36,588 nt of DNA from a virus: positions 1 through 36,588 of the IMG/VR virus record IMGVR_UViG_3300042896_000649. One strand, written 5' to 3'. This document shows, one piece after another, positions 1-5,501 of the stretch; the first letter of the stretch is position 1; every line of letters begins with the position of its first letter. The notes under the pieces were generated by a model, which was not told where the DNA came from, ran no database searches, and saw only the letters and a list, made by a program, of their open reading frames with translations. The position numbers and the translations under genes were made by a program.

Positions 1-208
1 AACGATCTGTACTATATGCTTCTCCAAGTTCATGAAGTGAATTGTCCATTACAATGTATCGTGCTATATTTTTTGAATTTTGGAAAAATACACGATATTC
101 TTCGTTTTCATCCATTAAATGGGGTAAGCAATAATCGTAATCGTTAAATTCTCTACTTTTTGTTAATAGACAAAATGGCACCTCGTGGCTAATTTTTACT
201 TTTTTCAT
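1..208 (-). CDS. Partial small phage protein, cut by the left edge
   Basis: An open frame begins at ATG 208 and is still open at base 1, giving 69 residues. It starts MKKVKISHEVPFC and holds a YIVMDNSLHELGEAY segment near the cut end. The D-N-S-x-x-E-L-G pattern recalls phage TIM-barrel proteins that are often labelled queuine-tRNA-ribosyltransferase-like. That is a recollection of a motif, not a domain match, and the C-terminal part that could confirm it lies outside the window. The start is 3 nt after the stop of the cytidylyltransferase-like gene, so the two look co-transcribed. Function is unassigned. Confidence 0.6.
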   Translation of the reverse strand, partial: MKKVKISHEVPFCLLTKSREFNDYDYCLPHLMDENEEYRVFFQNSKNIARYIVMDNSLHELGEAYSTDR

Positions 209-211
209 AAT

Positions 212-634
212 TTATTTTTTGTTTAAACTATCTGCTATTAATTGTTTGTACATTGTTGTTGACCATCCATGATCTCTATTTAAATACTGTATAGGAATAT
301 CTAAATCATCTCCAGTAAATGGTTTTCCTATATAATCATCACCTAAAAATCGAACATCAAAGTTTCCTTTAATTAAAGTTTCATATAAATCTTCCTCTGT
401 TTGATATTGAAATACATAATCAACTTGCCTAAGTGAAGAAAGTATCTTTACTCGATCGGACCAATGTAAAATTGGTTTAAGTTTTTCCGGTCGTTCAACG
501 GATGGATCTTCGTGTAAACATATTATTAATCTATCACAGTATTTTTTACATTCCTCAAACATAGCAATGTATCCTGGATGGAGTACATCAAAATTTCCTG
601 CTATAACTCCTCTTTTTATATTAATTTTCTGCAT
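212..634 (-). CDS. Glycerol-3-phosphate cytidylyltransferase-like nucleotidyltransferase (TagD family)
   Basis: This 140-residue protein has the nucleotidyltransferase Rossmann-like core of the TagD family. GNFDVLHPGY (residues 13-22) is the nucleotide-binding loop, RVKILSSLRQVD (61-72) follows, and WSTT (124-127) matches the C-terminal STT motif that contacts the triphosphate. The family transfers CMP to glycerol-3-phosphate or related phosphosugars, making activated precursors for surface polymers. The usual HxGH signature here reads HPGY, so the second histidine is a tyrosine. Phage members of the family commonly seem to carry this form, so it may still be active on another substrate. The start overlaps the preceding gene by 14 nt. 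A role in modifying host surface sugars or nucleotides is inference. Confidence 0.8.
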   Translation of the reverse strand: MQKINIKRGVIAGNFDVLHPGYIAMFEECKKYCDRLIICLHEDPSVERPEKLKPILHWSDRVKILSSLRQVDYVFQYQTEEDLYETLIKGNFDVRFLGDDYIGKPFTGDDLDIPIQYLNRDHGWSTTMYKQLIADSLNKK

Positions 635-869
635 ATGCGTGTTCGTATGATTCTATAGCTATTGATTCTAGGTTTGCAAAACGAGCTGAATCATATCCAA
701 CCCAACGTAGTCCCATTTTAGTTGTTCCTTCATTTTTTATTCCAGCTATAATAAACACTCGTTGATCGTAATTGTTTAAAAATTCTTCAACAACTTCATA
801 TTCTTTTCCATTTACAACTTCAGCACCCTCAGGTAACTTCCTGTCATTGATACAAACTACTTTTTTCAT
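621..869 (-). CDS. Small conserved-type protein of unknown function
   Basis: An 82-residue protein starting MKKVVCINDRKLP. I chose ATG 869 because it forms an ATGA overlap with the stop of the transglycosylase gene, a usual sign of translational coupling. A TTG two codons upstream would add only two residues. The pattern of short beta-strand-like segments (VVCIND, GKEYEVVEEF, RVFIIAGI, LRWVGYDSARF) with a central GKEYEV resembles small SH3-like/KOW-like phage proteins of unknown role. No catalytic motif is visible. It sits between a lytic transglycosylase and a nucleotidyltransferase in a tightly overlapping accessory operon. Confidence 0.7.
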   Translation of the reverse strand: MKKVVCINDRKLPEGAEVVNGKEYEVVEEFLNNYDQRVFIIAGIKNEGTTKMGLRWVGYDSARFANLESIAIESYEHAYAEN

Positions 870-1387
870 CTCCAATCTATTTTATGATTATATACTCTTT
901 CTGCGTATCCATTTACTCTAGGGTAACCGGTGTTGTAATATCCAAATACAATTTTCCAATTTTTATATTGGTTATGTAACATTCTTAAATATTTCATTGA
1001 GGTCATTATGTTATACTTTACATCATTTAATAATATTTCTTTAGATACTTGATCTTTGTTTACCCAACGTGCTGTTGATTTTAAAACTTGCATAGGCCCT
1101 AAAGCTCCGGTAGGGGATATTTGAGTATTTTTATATTTCCAATGAAATGGACCTTTATATCCTGTTTCCAATGATGCTATTCCATATGCATATTGTCTAG
1201 GGATATTAAATGAATCTGCATAAAATTCAATACAACTATATACTTGAATGCAAGGTGGATCAGTTACATTTACTGTAAAACTTTTTCTTATTGGGGATGT
1301 GACGACTTCTTCAGGGGTTAAAAGCCTAAAGGAGGATATAACCGCTAAAAATATAGCGGCTACACCCAAAAATTTTAATTTATTCAT
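866..1387 (-). CDS. Membrane-anchored lytic transglycosylase (SLT/lysozyme-like fold)
   Basis: A 173-residue protein with an N-terminal hydrophobic helix (about residues 5-23) that would act as signal or signal-anchor, then a compact SLT domain. The markers are in order: ASLETGY with the probable catalytic Glu74, GALGPMQ (94-100) followed by KSTA, and YYNTGYPRVNGYAERV (150-165), the family's YNxG motif. Such enzymes cleave the MurNAc-GlcNAc bond of peptidoglycan without water, forming 1,6-anhydroMurNAc. With its membrane helix it could be a signal-arrest-release endolysin or a periplasmic enzyme. It overlaps the preceding membrane-protein gene by 8 nt and the following gene by 4 nt. It is separate from the CHAP-type peptidase in the tail module. 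Confidence 0.85.
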   Translation of the reverse strand: MNKLKFLGVAAIFLAVISSFRLLTPEEVVTSPIRKSFTVNVTDPPCIQVYSCIEFYADSFNIPRQYAYGIASLETGYKGPFHWKYKNTQISPTGALGPMQVLKSTARWVNKDQVSKEILLNDVKYNIMTSMKYLRMLHNQYKNWKIVFGYYNTGYPRVNGYAERVYNHKIDWR

Positions 1388-1697
1388 TTACATTTGCATT
1401 TTGGTAAATTCTATTTGAATACATTTTAAATATTGTCATTCCAATTGAATCTGAATATATTTGATAGTTTCCGCTTGCACGGTCAATTAGCATTAATTCA
1501 TTTCCTTCATTTACCGCAATTGATACATTAGAGGTAGAATAAATATTTGAATATGCATTTGATTTTGGTGTAGGGGGATAATTTTGAGTATATCTTCCAA
1601 TGAAAAATCCTAATACTAATGCTCCTACGATTATTCCGTAACTAAATATTTTTTTTAATGTTGATAATACTAATTCTTTATTCATAACTGATTTCAT
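1380..1697 (-). CDS. Small single-pass membrane protein next to the transglycosylase
   Basis: A 105-residue protein with one clear transmembrane helix (IIVGALVLGFFIGRY, about residues 22-36), a short basic cytoplasmic start, and a Ser/Asn/Tyr-rich exterior part of about 65 residues. A second ATG at residue 5 (MNKEL) is an alternative start. No lipobox or enzyme motif is visible. The 8-nt overlap with the transglycosylase gene suggests they are made together, so it may be a lysis accessory or spanin-like protein, but nothing in the sequence proves this. Confidence 0.65.
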   Translation of the reverse strand: MKSVMNKELVLSTLKKIFSYGIIVGALVLGFFIGRYTQNYPPTPKSNAYSNIYSTSNVSIAVNEGNELMLIDRASGNYQIYSDSIGMTIFKMYSNRIYQNANVNE

Positions 1698-1715
1698 ATA
1701 ACTGGTTTTAGGGGG

Positions 1716-1967
1716 TTACTTTTTTTTAGGTTGTTTAAATTTTACTGAATTTTTTAGTTCATGATAAACATGGAGTTCAGATAAAAATGATTGGTTATTT
1801 AATGGTACTTTTTCTACAAATCCACCATGTTCAATTACTTTTCCATCGGGCATAATTGTTCTTGAAATTCGAACTCCTTTTCGAGGTGGTTGTTTTTTCT
1901 TACATAACATTCCAAATCTGCGTAAAAATAATCGAAATTTGGTTTTAAATGTTTTTGTTGATGTCAT
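1716..1967 (-). CDS. Small basic protein of unknown function
   Basis: Using ATG 1967 (MTSTKTF) gives 83 residues. A longer reading from 1997 would start inside the promoter -7 region and adds only a hydrophobic AT-rich stretch, so I rejected it. The protein is strongly basic, with Lys/Arg clusters near residues 20-35 and a C-terminal PKKK, suggesting nucleic-acid or membrane-surface binding. It has its own promoter 20-50 nt upstream and is followed by the membrane-protein/transglycosylase group. I do not recognise a family. Confidence 0.6.
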   Translation of the reverse strand: MTSTKTFKTKFRLFLRRFGMLCKKKQPPRKGVRISRTIMPDGKVIEHGGFVEKVPLNNQSFLSELHVYHELKNSVKFKQPKKK

Positions 1968-1985
1968 AACTTTTATTTTTATAAT

Positions 1986-2017
1986 TAAAATATACAAAAG
2001 GAAATTAATATTTCCAA
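1986..2017 (-). promoter_or_regulatory. Bacteroidota-type promoter before the small basic gene
   Basis: On the minus strand AAACTTGG (TTGG = 2017-2014) is followed after exactly 19 nt by TATATTTTA (1994-1986), matching the Bacteroidota TTG/TAnnTTTG consensus apart from the last G. The predicted transcript would start about 15 nt before ATG 1967. It is one of five sites with the same spacing in this window. Confidence 0.7.
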
Positions 2018-2032
2018 GTTTTTTTAAATATT

Positions 2033-2533
2033 TTAGAATTTTTTAGGACGACCACGTTTTTCTACTTGTTTTCCAGAACGATCGAATGTTTTTAAACAAT
2101 ACATATAAAATTCCTCAGTTGTACCATCAAAATCCGTAATATGATCTTCATATTCTTCTTTTGTCATTATAAATTCACGTAAAAAACCATCTTGAAGTGC
2201 TTTTAAACGAGTGTTTTCATCTTTTTCAAAATCCTCTATTAAACGTTTTCTACGAGCTAGATCTACTCCGTTTTTTTCGAGTAATTTTTGTACATCTCCG
2301 TTGTATTCTATGTATTTTTCGTTGATTTCTAACTCAGATAATTTCCACTGCCAGTAGTAATGTGAAAATTCATATTCACCATTTTTAATGCGATCAATAA
2401 ATTTAACCCCACGTGGTAATGGTTTAAGTTTGGTATCAAAACGCCTCCACCATTTAAATTGGTTGTAATTTAGGGGTTGTAATTTTGATATTTCTTTAAG
2501 TACTACTTTTGGATCAGATGTTGTAAATAGCAT
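2033..2533 (-). CDS. Protein with a C-terminal AT-hook, function unknown
   Basis: A 166-residue, mostly helical, highly charged protein. The last residues, KRGRPKKF, contain the RGRP core and flanking basic residues of an AT-hook, a motif that sits in the minor groove of AT-rich DNA. The body (for example FKWWRRF, and EFSHYYWQWKLSELEI at about 55-70) does not match a family I know. It is preceded by its own promoter of the TTGG-N19-TATATTTA class and separated from the structural genes upstream, so it is probably expressed early with accessory genes. A DNA-binding or transcription-control role is inference from the AT-hook alone. Confidence 0.75.
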   Translation of the reverse strand: MLFTTSDPKVVLKEISKLQPLNYNQFKWWRRFDTKLKPLPRGVKFIDRIKNGEYEFSHYYWQWKLSELEINEKYIEYNGDVQKLLEKNGVDLARRKRLIEDFEKDENTRLKALQDGFLREFIMTKEEYEDHITDFDGTTEEFYMYCLKTFDRSGKQVEKRGRPKKF

Positions 2534-2546
2534 AACCTTTATTTTC

Positions 2547-2578
2547 TTAAATATACTAAAAGTATTTTAAAAAGCCAA
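2547..2578 (-). promoter_or_regulatory. Bacteroidota-type promoter before the AT-hook gene
   Basis: Minus strand AAACTTGG (TTGG = 2578-2575), 19 nt, then TATATTTAA (2555-2547). The expected start of transcription lies about 10 nt before ATG 2533. It sits just after the end of the fibre module and would start a new transcription unit for the accessory genes at the left. The 2580-2611 stretch before it holds several TTTTA units and no hairpin terminator. Confidence 0.75.
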
Positions 2579-2611
2579 GTTTACTTAAATTTTATTTTAT
2601 TTTATTTTTAT

Positions 2612-2854
2612 TTATGAAGGATATAGTGGGATTATAACTTCAAATTCTGTCGGTGTCCCAAGAATAGGAAGTAAAGAATCATCATAAACAATATACCAAA
2701 ATTGAGGTGTGTTCAATTCTGCAAATTGATAGTCAATCCAATTCTGTGTTATATCATCGGGAGTAACAGGGATGCCGTAGTAAGCATCACATAACTCACG
2801 AGAGGTGATTGCTTCTGCTTCTGTGTTGTATTGGTATCCTTTAATAGATTGCAT
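2612..2854 (-). CDS. Small conserved-type protein at the end of the fibre cluster
   Basis: An 80-residue acidic protein, MQSIKGYQYNTEAEAI at the start, rich in Tyr and Trp, with YYGIPVTPDDITQNW (25-39) and FWYIVYDDSLLPILGTP (52-68). It resembles small proteins found at the end of tail-fibre operons in marine phages, but I know no function for them. Its start overlaps the end of the arabinofuranosidase-like adhesin gene by 14 nt, so translation is probably coupled and the product may be a fibre chaperone or small virion component (inference). Confidence 0.7.
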   Translation of the reverse strand: MQSIKGYQYNTEAEAITSRELCDAYYGIPVTPDDITQNWIDYQFAELNTPQFWYIVYDDSLLPILGTPTEFEVIIPLYPS

Positions 2855-3791
2855 AGTATGTGTTTATGTTTGATTCCGCTCCGTCAATATCTGCTTGAGA
2901 AAATACACTTGTATAAACTACAATTTCTTGAATATCTCCTAAAAAAGAACCCCCTTGAGATGCATCAAAAGAACCAATGTATCGTGGAGAAGTAGCTAGC
3001 GCTGCAGGGGTAGATCCGTAAGCTGTAAGGGTTTGATTTACGCCATTAATTGCAATTATTGTATTGCCATTTGTTTTATGTGTTGACCAATTCTGCCATT
3101 GAAAGGTAGCAAGATATTGTGTATTGATATTTTGTAGTCCACTCGTAGACATACCCCCCGGTGCGAAAACATCAGTAGACGCTTGCGTAGTCGTATTTGG
3201 GTATTGTTGCCATTGTATTCCTGCTGCGCTATTTCCACTTCCTCCACCTTGTGAAATTATAGAACCATATTGAGATCCTCCATTATTTCGATTTCTTGAA
3301 GTATGAAACAATGTAGAATTTCCTGTATATGTCCAAAGAGAGGTTGGGTAACTAAGTAATTGTGCACTTCCATTTGTGAATTGCAAACACGGTTTAGAGT
3401 TTACATTTATTACTACACCACTACTAACAATTTGTGGTTGATTTGCAGCTGTTGAATTTGTTGCATTATTACTATTACCACTTTGGTCGTACCAAGTTGT
3501 CACAAATCCATTACCAACACCACAAAAGGAAGTTAATGCAGTTGTATTAAGACCTCCAAGTGCAGTAAATCCAATATCTTGCTCAGTGTTATCACTTGAC
3601 CTTCTTACACGAATAGCACTGCCACTATAAGCCTCACGTAATAAACGAAGTGAATAGGCGGCAGCTGCATTTGGGTATATATCTAATAATCCGGTACTTA
3701 TTACTATAGTACCAATCGTTCCTAAATTTGTAGGAACTTGACCTGCAAATGTTTTGTCGCTAAAGCCACGAAATAATCCAAAGTCAGCCAT
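2841..3791 (-). CDS. Tail adhesin with arabinofuranosidase-B/LamG-like fold
   Basis: A 316-residue protein. Residues about 44-125 resemble the catalytic-domain family of alpha-L-arabinofuranosidase B: AAYSLRLLREAYSGSAIRVR, then TTWYDQSGNSNNA and QPQIV. The C-terminal half looks like a LamG/concanavalin-type beta-sandwich ending FLGDIQEIVVYTSVFSQADI. In phages such domains on tail proteins bind or trim surface polysaccharide, so this is a good candidate for the receptor-binding tip. Whether the glycosidase active site is intact cannot be judged by eye. It overlaps the next gene by 14 nt and the preceding gene by 1 nt (TAATG). Base composition here looks less AT-rich than in neighbouring genes, consistent with recent exchange. 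Confidence 0.75.
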   Translation of the reverse strand: MADFGLFRGFSDKTFAGQVPTNLGTIGTIVISTGLLDIYPNAAAAYSLRLLREAYSGSAIRVRRSSDNTEQDIGFTALGGLNTTALTSFCGVGNGFVTTWYDQSGNSNNATNSTAANQPQIVSSGVVINVNSKPCLQFTNGSAQLLSYPTSLWTYTGNSTLFHTSRNRNNGGSQYGSIISQGGGSGNSAAGIQWQQYPNTTTQASTDVFAPGGMSTSGLQNINTQYLATFQWQNWSTHKTNGNTIIAINGVNQTLTAYGSTPAALATSPRYIGSFDASQGGSFLGDIQEIVVYTSVFSQADIDGAESNINTYYAIY

Positions 3792-4195
3792 TAGTAATCT
3801 CCTTTAATTGCAAATACATTTACTCCTGCTGCTGTTGCAACAGTAATTCCAACCTTCACCACTTGACCTGCTTTAAGTTGTAAATCAGAATAAGTATTAA
3901 CTTGTCGTTGTGATGTTGCTGTTGTTGAAGGTGTTATTGCAGCCAAAGCAATCTCATCAAATAACTTAAAGTTAGCACCTGCGGTATCACTTATAAAGAT
4001 AAGAACTAAAGTCGCGGCATTTGTTCCTGCTACCTTTGCACCTATCTGTGTTATTTTAGTTCCATTAGTTGCCGCTGTTAAAAGTGTAACAGTGTTAGTC
4101 ATTGTTGCACCTGTGCGGTCTGTTGTTGCATCAGTTACTGTAGCGAAAGACGTTTCAGGTACAAGTGCGAAGATTGGTTGTAAATTTGCTGGCAT
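3791..4195 (-). CDS. Small Ala/Thr-rich virion-type protein
   Basis: A 134-residue protein beginning MPANLQPIFALVPE with predicted beta-rich composition: many Thr, Ala, Val and Gly, and no Cys, Trp or His. It has a conserved-looking centre, ITQIGAKVAGTNAATLVLIF (48-67). The neat TAATG coupling to the adhesin downstream and its place between two fibre genes suggest a structural part of the fibre or an adaptor between fibre and adhesin. No enzyme motif is present. Like the adhesin, it is visibly richer in G and C than the surrounding genes. Confidence 0.65.
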   Translation of the reverse strand: MPANLQPIFALVPETSFATVTDATTDRTGATMTNTVTLLTAATNGTKITQIGAKVAGTNAATLVLIFISDTAGANFKLFDEIALAAITPSTTATSQRQVNTYSDLQLKAGQVVKVGITVATAAGVNVFAIKGDY

Positions 4196-4196
4196 T

Positions 4197-4218
4197 GTTT
4201 AATAATTGTTTAATAATT
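4197..4218 (-). repeat. Tandem 11-bp duplication of a gene end
   Basis: GTTTAATAATT occurs twice back to back (4197-4207, 4208-4218). On the coding strand the unit is AATTATTAAAC, which contains the last two codons and stop (N-Y-stop) of the fibre gene at 4210-5235. The second copy lies directly before ATG 4195. It could be simple replication slippage or a short version of the gene-end duplications seen at 5243 and 7906. Confidence 0.7.
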
Positions 4219-5235
4219 GTAAAATAAATATAGTGAATTTCCGGGAGATGGAGTAGATAAATAAGATGCTGTAGCAGAAAAAGAAGCACTTACTGCATTT
4301 AAAACATAAGAGGACGTTTGAGCATTTTGAACATAAGATGCAGTTTGAGCATTTTGAACGAATGATGCAGTTTGAGCATTTTGAACATAAGATGCAGTTT
4401 GTGCATATGAAGCACTTGTTGCATATGATGCACTTGCGGGGGTAGTAGTAGAAGATACATAATCCTGTGGAGAAAATTTCATAATCCAATCTCCTCCTGA
4501 TGTTGTATTTTTATAGTAGGTATATCCTAAAACTCTAACTATATTTGGTGGGACTGTTGGGGGAGTACAGTCCATTACACCTACTCCATCTGATTGTAAA
4601 TATATTGGGGCTCCTCCTATATGACCTGCTATATAAGGGCCAAAAGTTCCATAATCATCATGTACTACTAATTCTCCTTCTAATAATACAAGATTGCCTG
4701 GAAGCCAAATACCTAAAACATATGTAGCTTGGGTAGATTTTGTAGCTACTGGGTTCCAAGTAAATGTATCTTTATCATAGGCTACAACATTATATAAAGC
4801 TGCTGAAGATGAACCTTGAATTGTTTTTCCTGCATATGATGATGTTGCAGAAAAAATATTTTGAGTAATGTTTACAATTTCACTTGTATAGTATACTGGA
4901 GAAATAAGATTTAAATCATTTTGCCAATTTAATACTCTATTACCACCTGTAGATACTAAAACTCTTCCTCCCCAATCTACACTTCCAACACCATATTGAT
5001 CTGTTAAATTTAAACTTTCCCAAGATAATACAGCAGTTCCTGCAGAGTTATATAAAAATCTATTAGTAGTATCAATACCATCAATTACAGTACTTTGTAA
5101 ATCAATTTTATTTGTTGAAGGTACATTTTTTTGTGTAGAATATACGTTAGGATCAGGAGTAAATTCATAGGTTCCATCTTCCTTTATTGTTTGAACCCAT
5201 TGGATTGGGACTATTCTTGAAATTTGTTCAGCCAT
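4210..5235 (-). CDS. Tail fibre protein with VQNAQTASY repeats
   Basis: A 341-residue protein. The N-terminal part (MAEQISRIVPIQWVQTI and onward, about 1-255) is beta-rich with many Ser, Thr, Asn and Tyr. From about 265 to 330 it consists of alternating short repeats: SYAQTASYVQNAQTAS, then FVQNAQTASYVQNAQTSS, then YVLNAVSASFSATASY. These nine-residue repeats are typical of trimeric fibre shafts in marine and Bacteroidota phages. The same repeats occur in the fibre gene at 7954-9402. The region before its start codon carries a 47-bp copy of another gene's 3' end and an AT-rich late-promoter-like element (5241-5251). A short tandem repeat overlaps its stop codon. Confidence 0.8.
   Translation of the reverse strand: MAEQISRIVPIQWVQTIKEDGTYEFTPDPNVYSTQKNVPSTNKIDLQSTVIDGIDTTNRFLYNSAGTAVLSWESLNLTDQYGVGSVDWGGRVLVSTGGNRVLNWQNDLNLISPVYYTSEIVNITQNIFSATSSYAGKTIQGSSSAALYNVVAYDKDTFTWNPVATKSTQATYVLGIWLPGNLVLLEGELVVHDDYGTFGPYIAGHIGGAPIYLQSDGVGVMDCTPPTVPPNIVRVLGYTYYKNTTSGGDWIMKFSPQDYVSSTTTPASASYATSASYAQTASYVQNAQTASFVQNAQTASYVQNAQTSSYVLNAVSASFSATASYLSTPSPGNSLYLFYNY
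4316..4396 (-). repeat. Three 27-bp tandem repeats inside the fibre gene
   Basis: Units start at 4316, 4343 and 4370 with the core GTTTGAGCATTTTGAAC on the plus strand. Each encodes one VQNAQTAS(Y/F) repeat. Nearly the same unit occurs in the fibre gene at 8309-8437, so the two genes share direct-repeat homology that could recombine. Confidence 0.85.
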
Positions 5236-5242
5236 ATCACAT

Positions 5243-5289
5243 ATAAATATTAATATGTCTTTGTGTTATCATCGTTTAATGAAGATAAT
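5243..5289 (-). repeat. Copy of the 3' end of the membrane-protein gene, in an intergenic gap
   Basis: These 47 bases match 10307-10353 at 45 positions. Read on the minus strand they encode LSSLNDDNTKTY-stop, exactly the C-terminus of the gene at 10314-11327. Both mismatches are synonymous (Leu TTG/TTA, Asn AAT/AAC). A TAA stop lies one codon upstream in frame, so only the tail of the gene remains. The copy ends 8 nt before ATG 5235. The AATATTTAT element in the copy may serve as a promoter for the fibre gene. Confidence 0.85.
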
Positions 5290-5330
5290 TATAATAAATA
5301 TCCAAGTTTAAGTTAATTGAACATATGAAG

Positions 5331-5498
5331 TTAAAATATACTAATATTTTCTTTACCTAATAAAGTTTGTGGAAAATAAACTGTTGAAGCTTCAATAAAA
5401 ATAGGACTGCCTACTGATCCTGATGCAGGAAGAAAAATAGTAAAAGTATTACCAATTCCTGATCCAGTTACGGCGAATAGTATATCAGTTAGTGACAT
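5331..5498 (-). CDS. Small 55-residue protein after the large fibre gene
   Basis: ATG 5498 opens a complete 55-codon frame ending TAA at 5331. It begins MSLTDILFAVTGSGIGNTF and ends LLGKENISIF. The start is only 3 nt after the stop of the 801-residue fibre gene, which supports coupled expression. The composition (Gly/Ser/Thr/Phe, beta-prone, no charged cluster) matches the structural proteins around it. I recognise no family. It may be a fibre accessory protein or a separated C-terminal piece. The frame is easily missed because of its length. Confidence 0.6.
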   Translation of the reverse strand: MSLTDILFAVTGSGIGNTFTIFLPASGSVGSPIFIEASTVYFPQTLLGKENISIF

Positions 5499-5501
5499 TT
5501 T

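Noticed and set aside
870-875. TTG start at 875 for the 82-residue protein
   Set aside because: ATG 869 gives an ATGA overlap with the previous stop, and the two extra residues are not informative.
1968-1997. Start at 1997 for the small basic protein
   Set aside because: This start lies upstream of the predicted transcription start and overlaps the promoter -7 element. The added residues are encoded by AT-only spacer.
2587-2609. TTTTA-rich run as a terminator after the fibre module
   Set aside because: It is a simple AT repeat with no GC-containing stem. No hairpin can be drawn.
4199-4489. A cysteine-rich 96-codon frame overlapping the fibre repeats
   Set aside because: The C-x-x-C-like pattern (CSKCSNCI) is a frame-shifted reading of the 27-bp fibre repeats on the same strand. 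The fibre frame is longer and matches known repeats.
5274-5310. AAACTTGG box in the gap before the 4210-5235 fibre as a sixth early-type promoter
   Set aside because: No TAnnTTT element lies 19 nt downstream (the bases there are TCATTAAAC), so the pair is incomplete. It may be a remnant.
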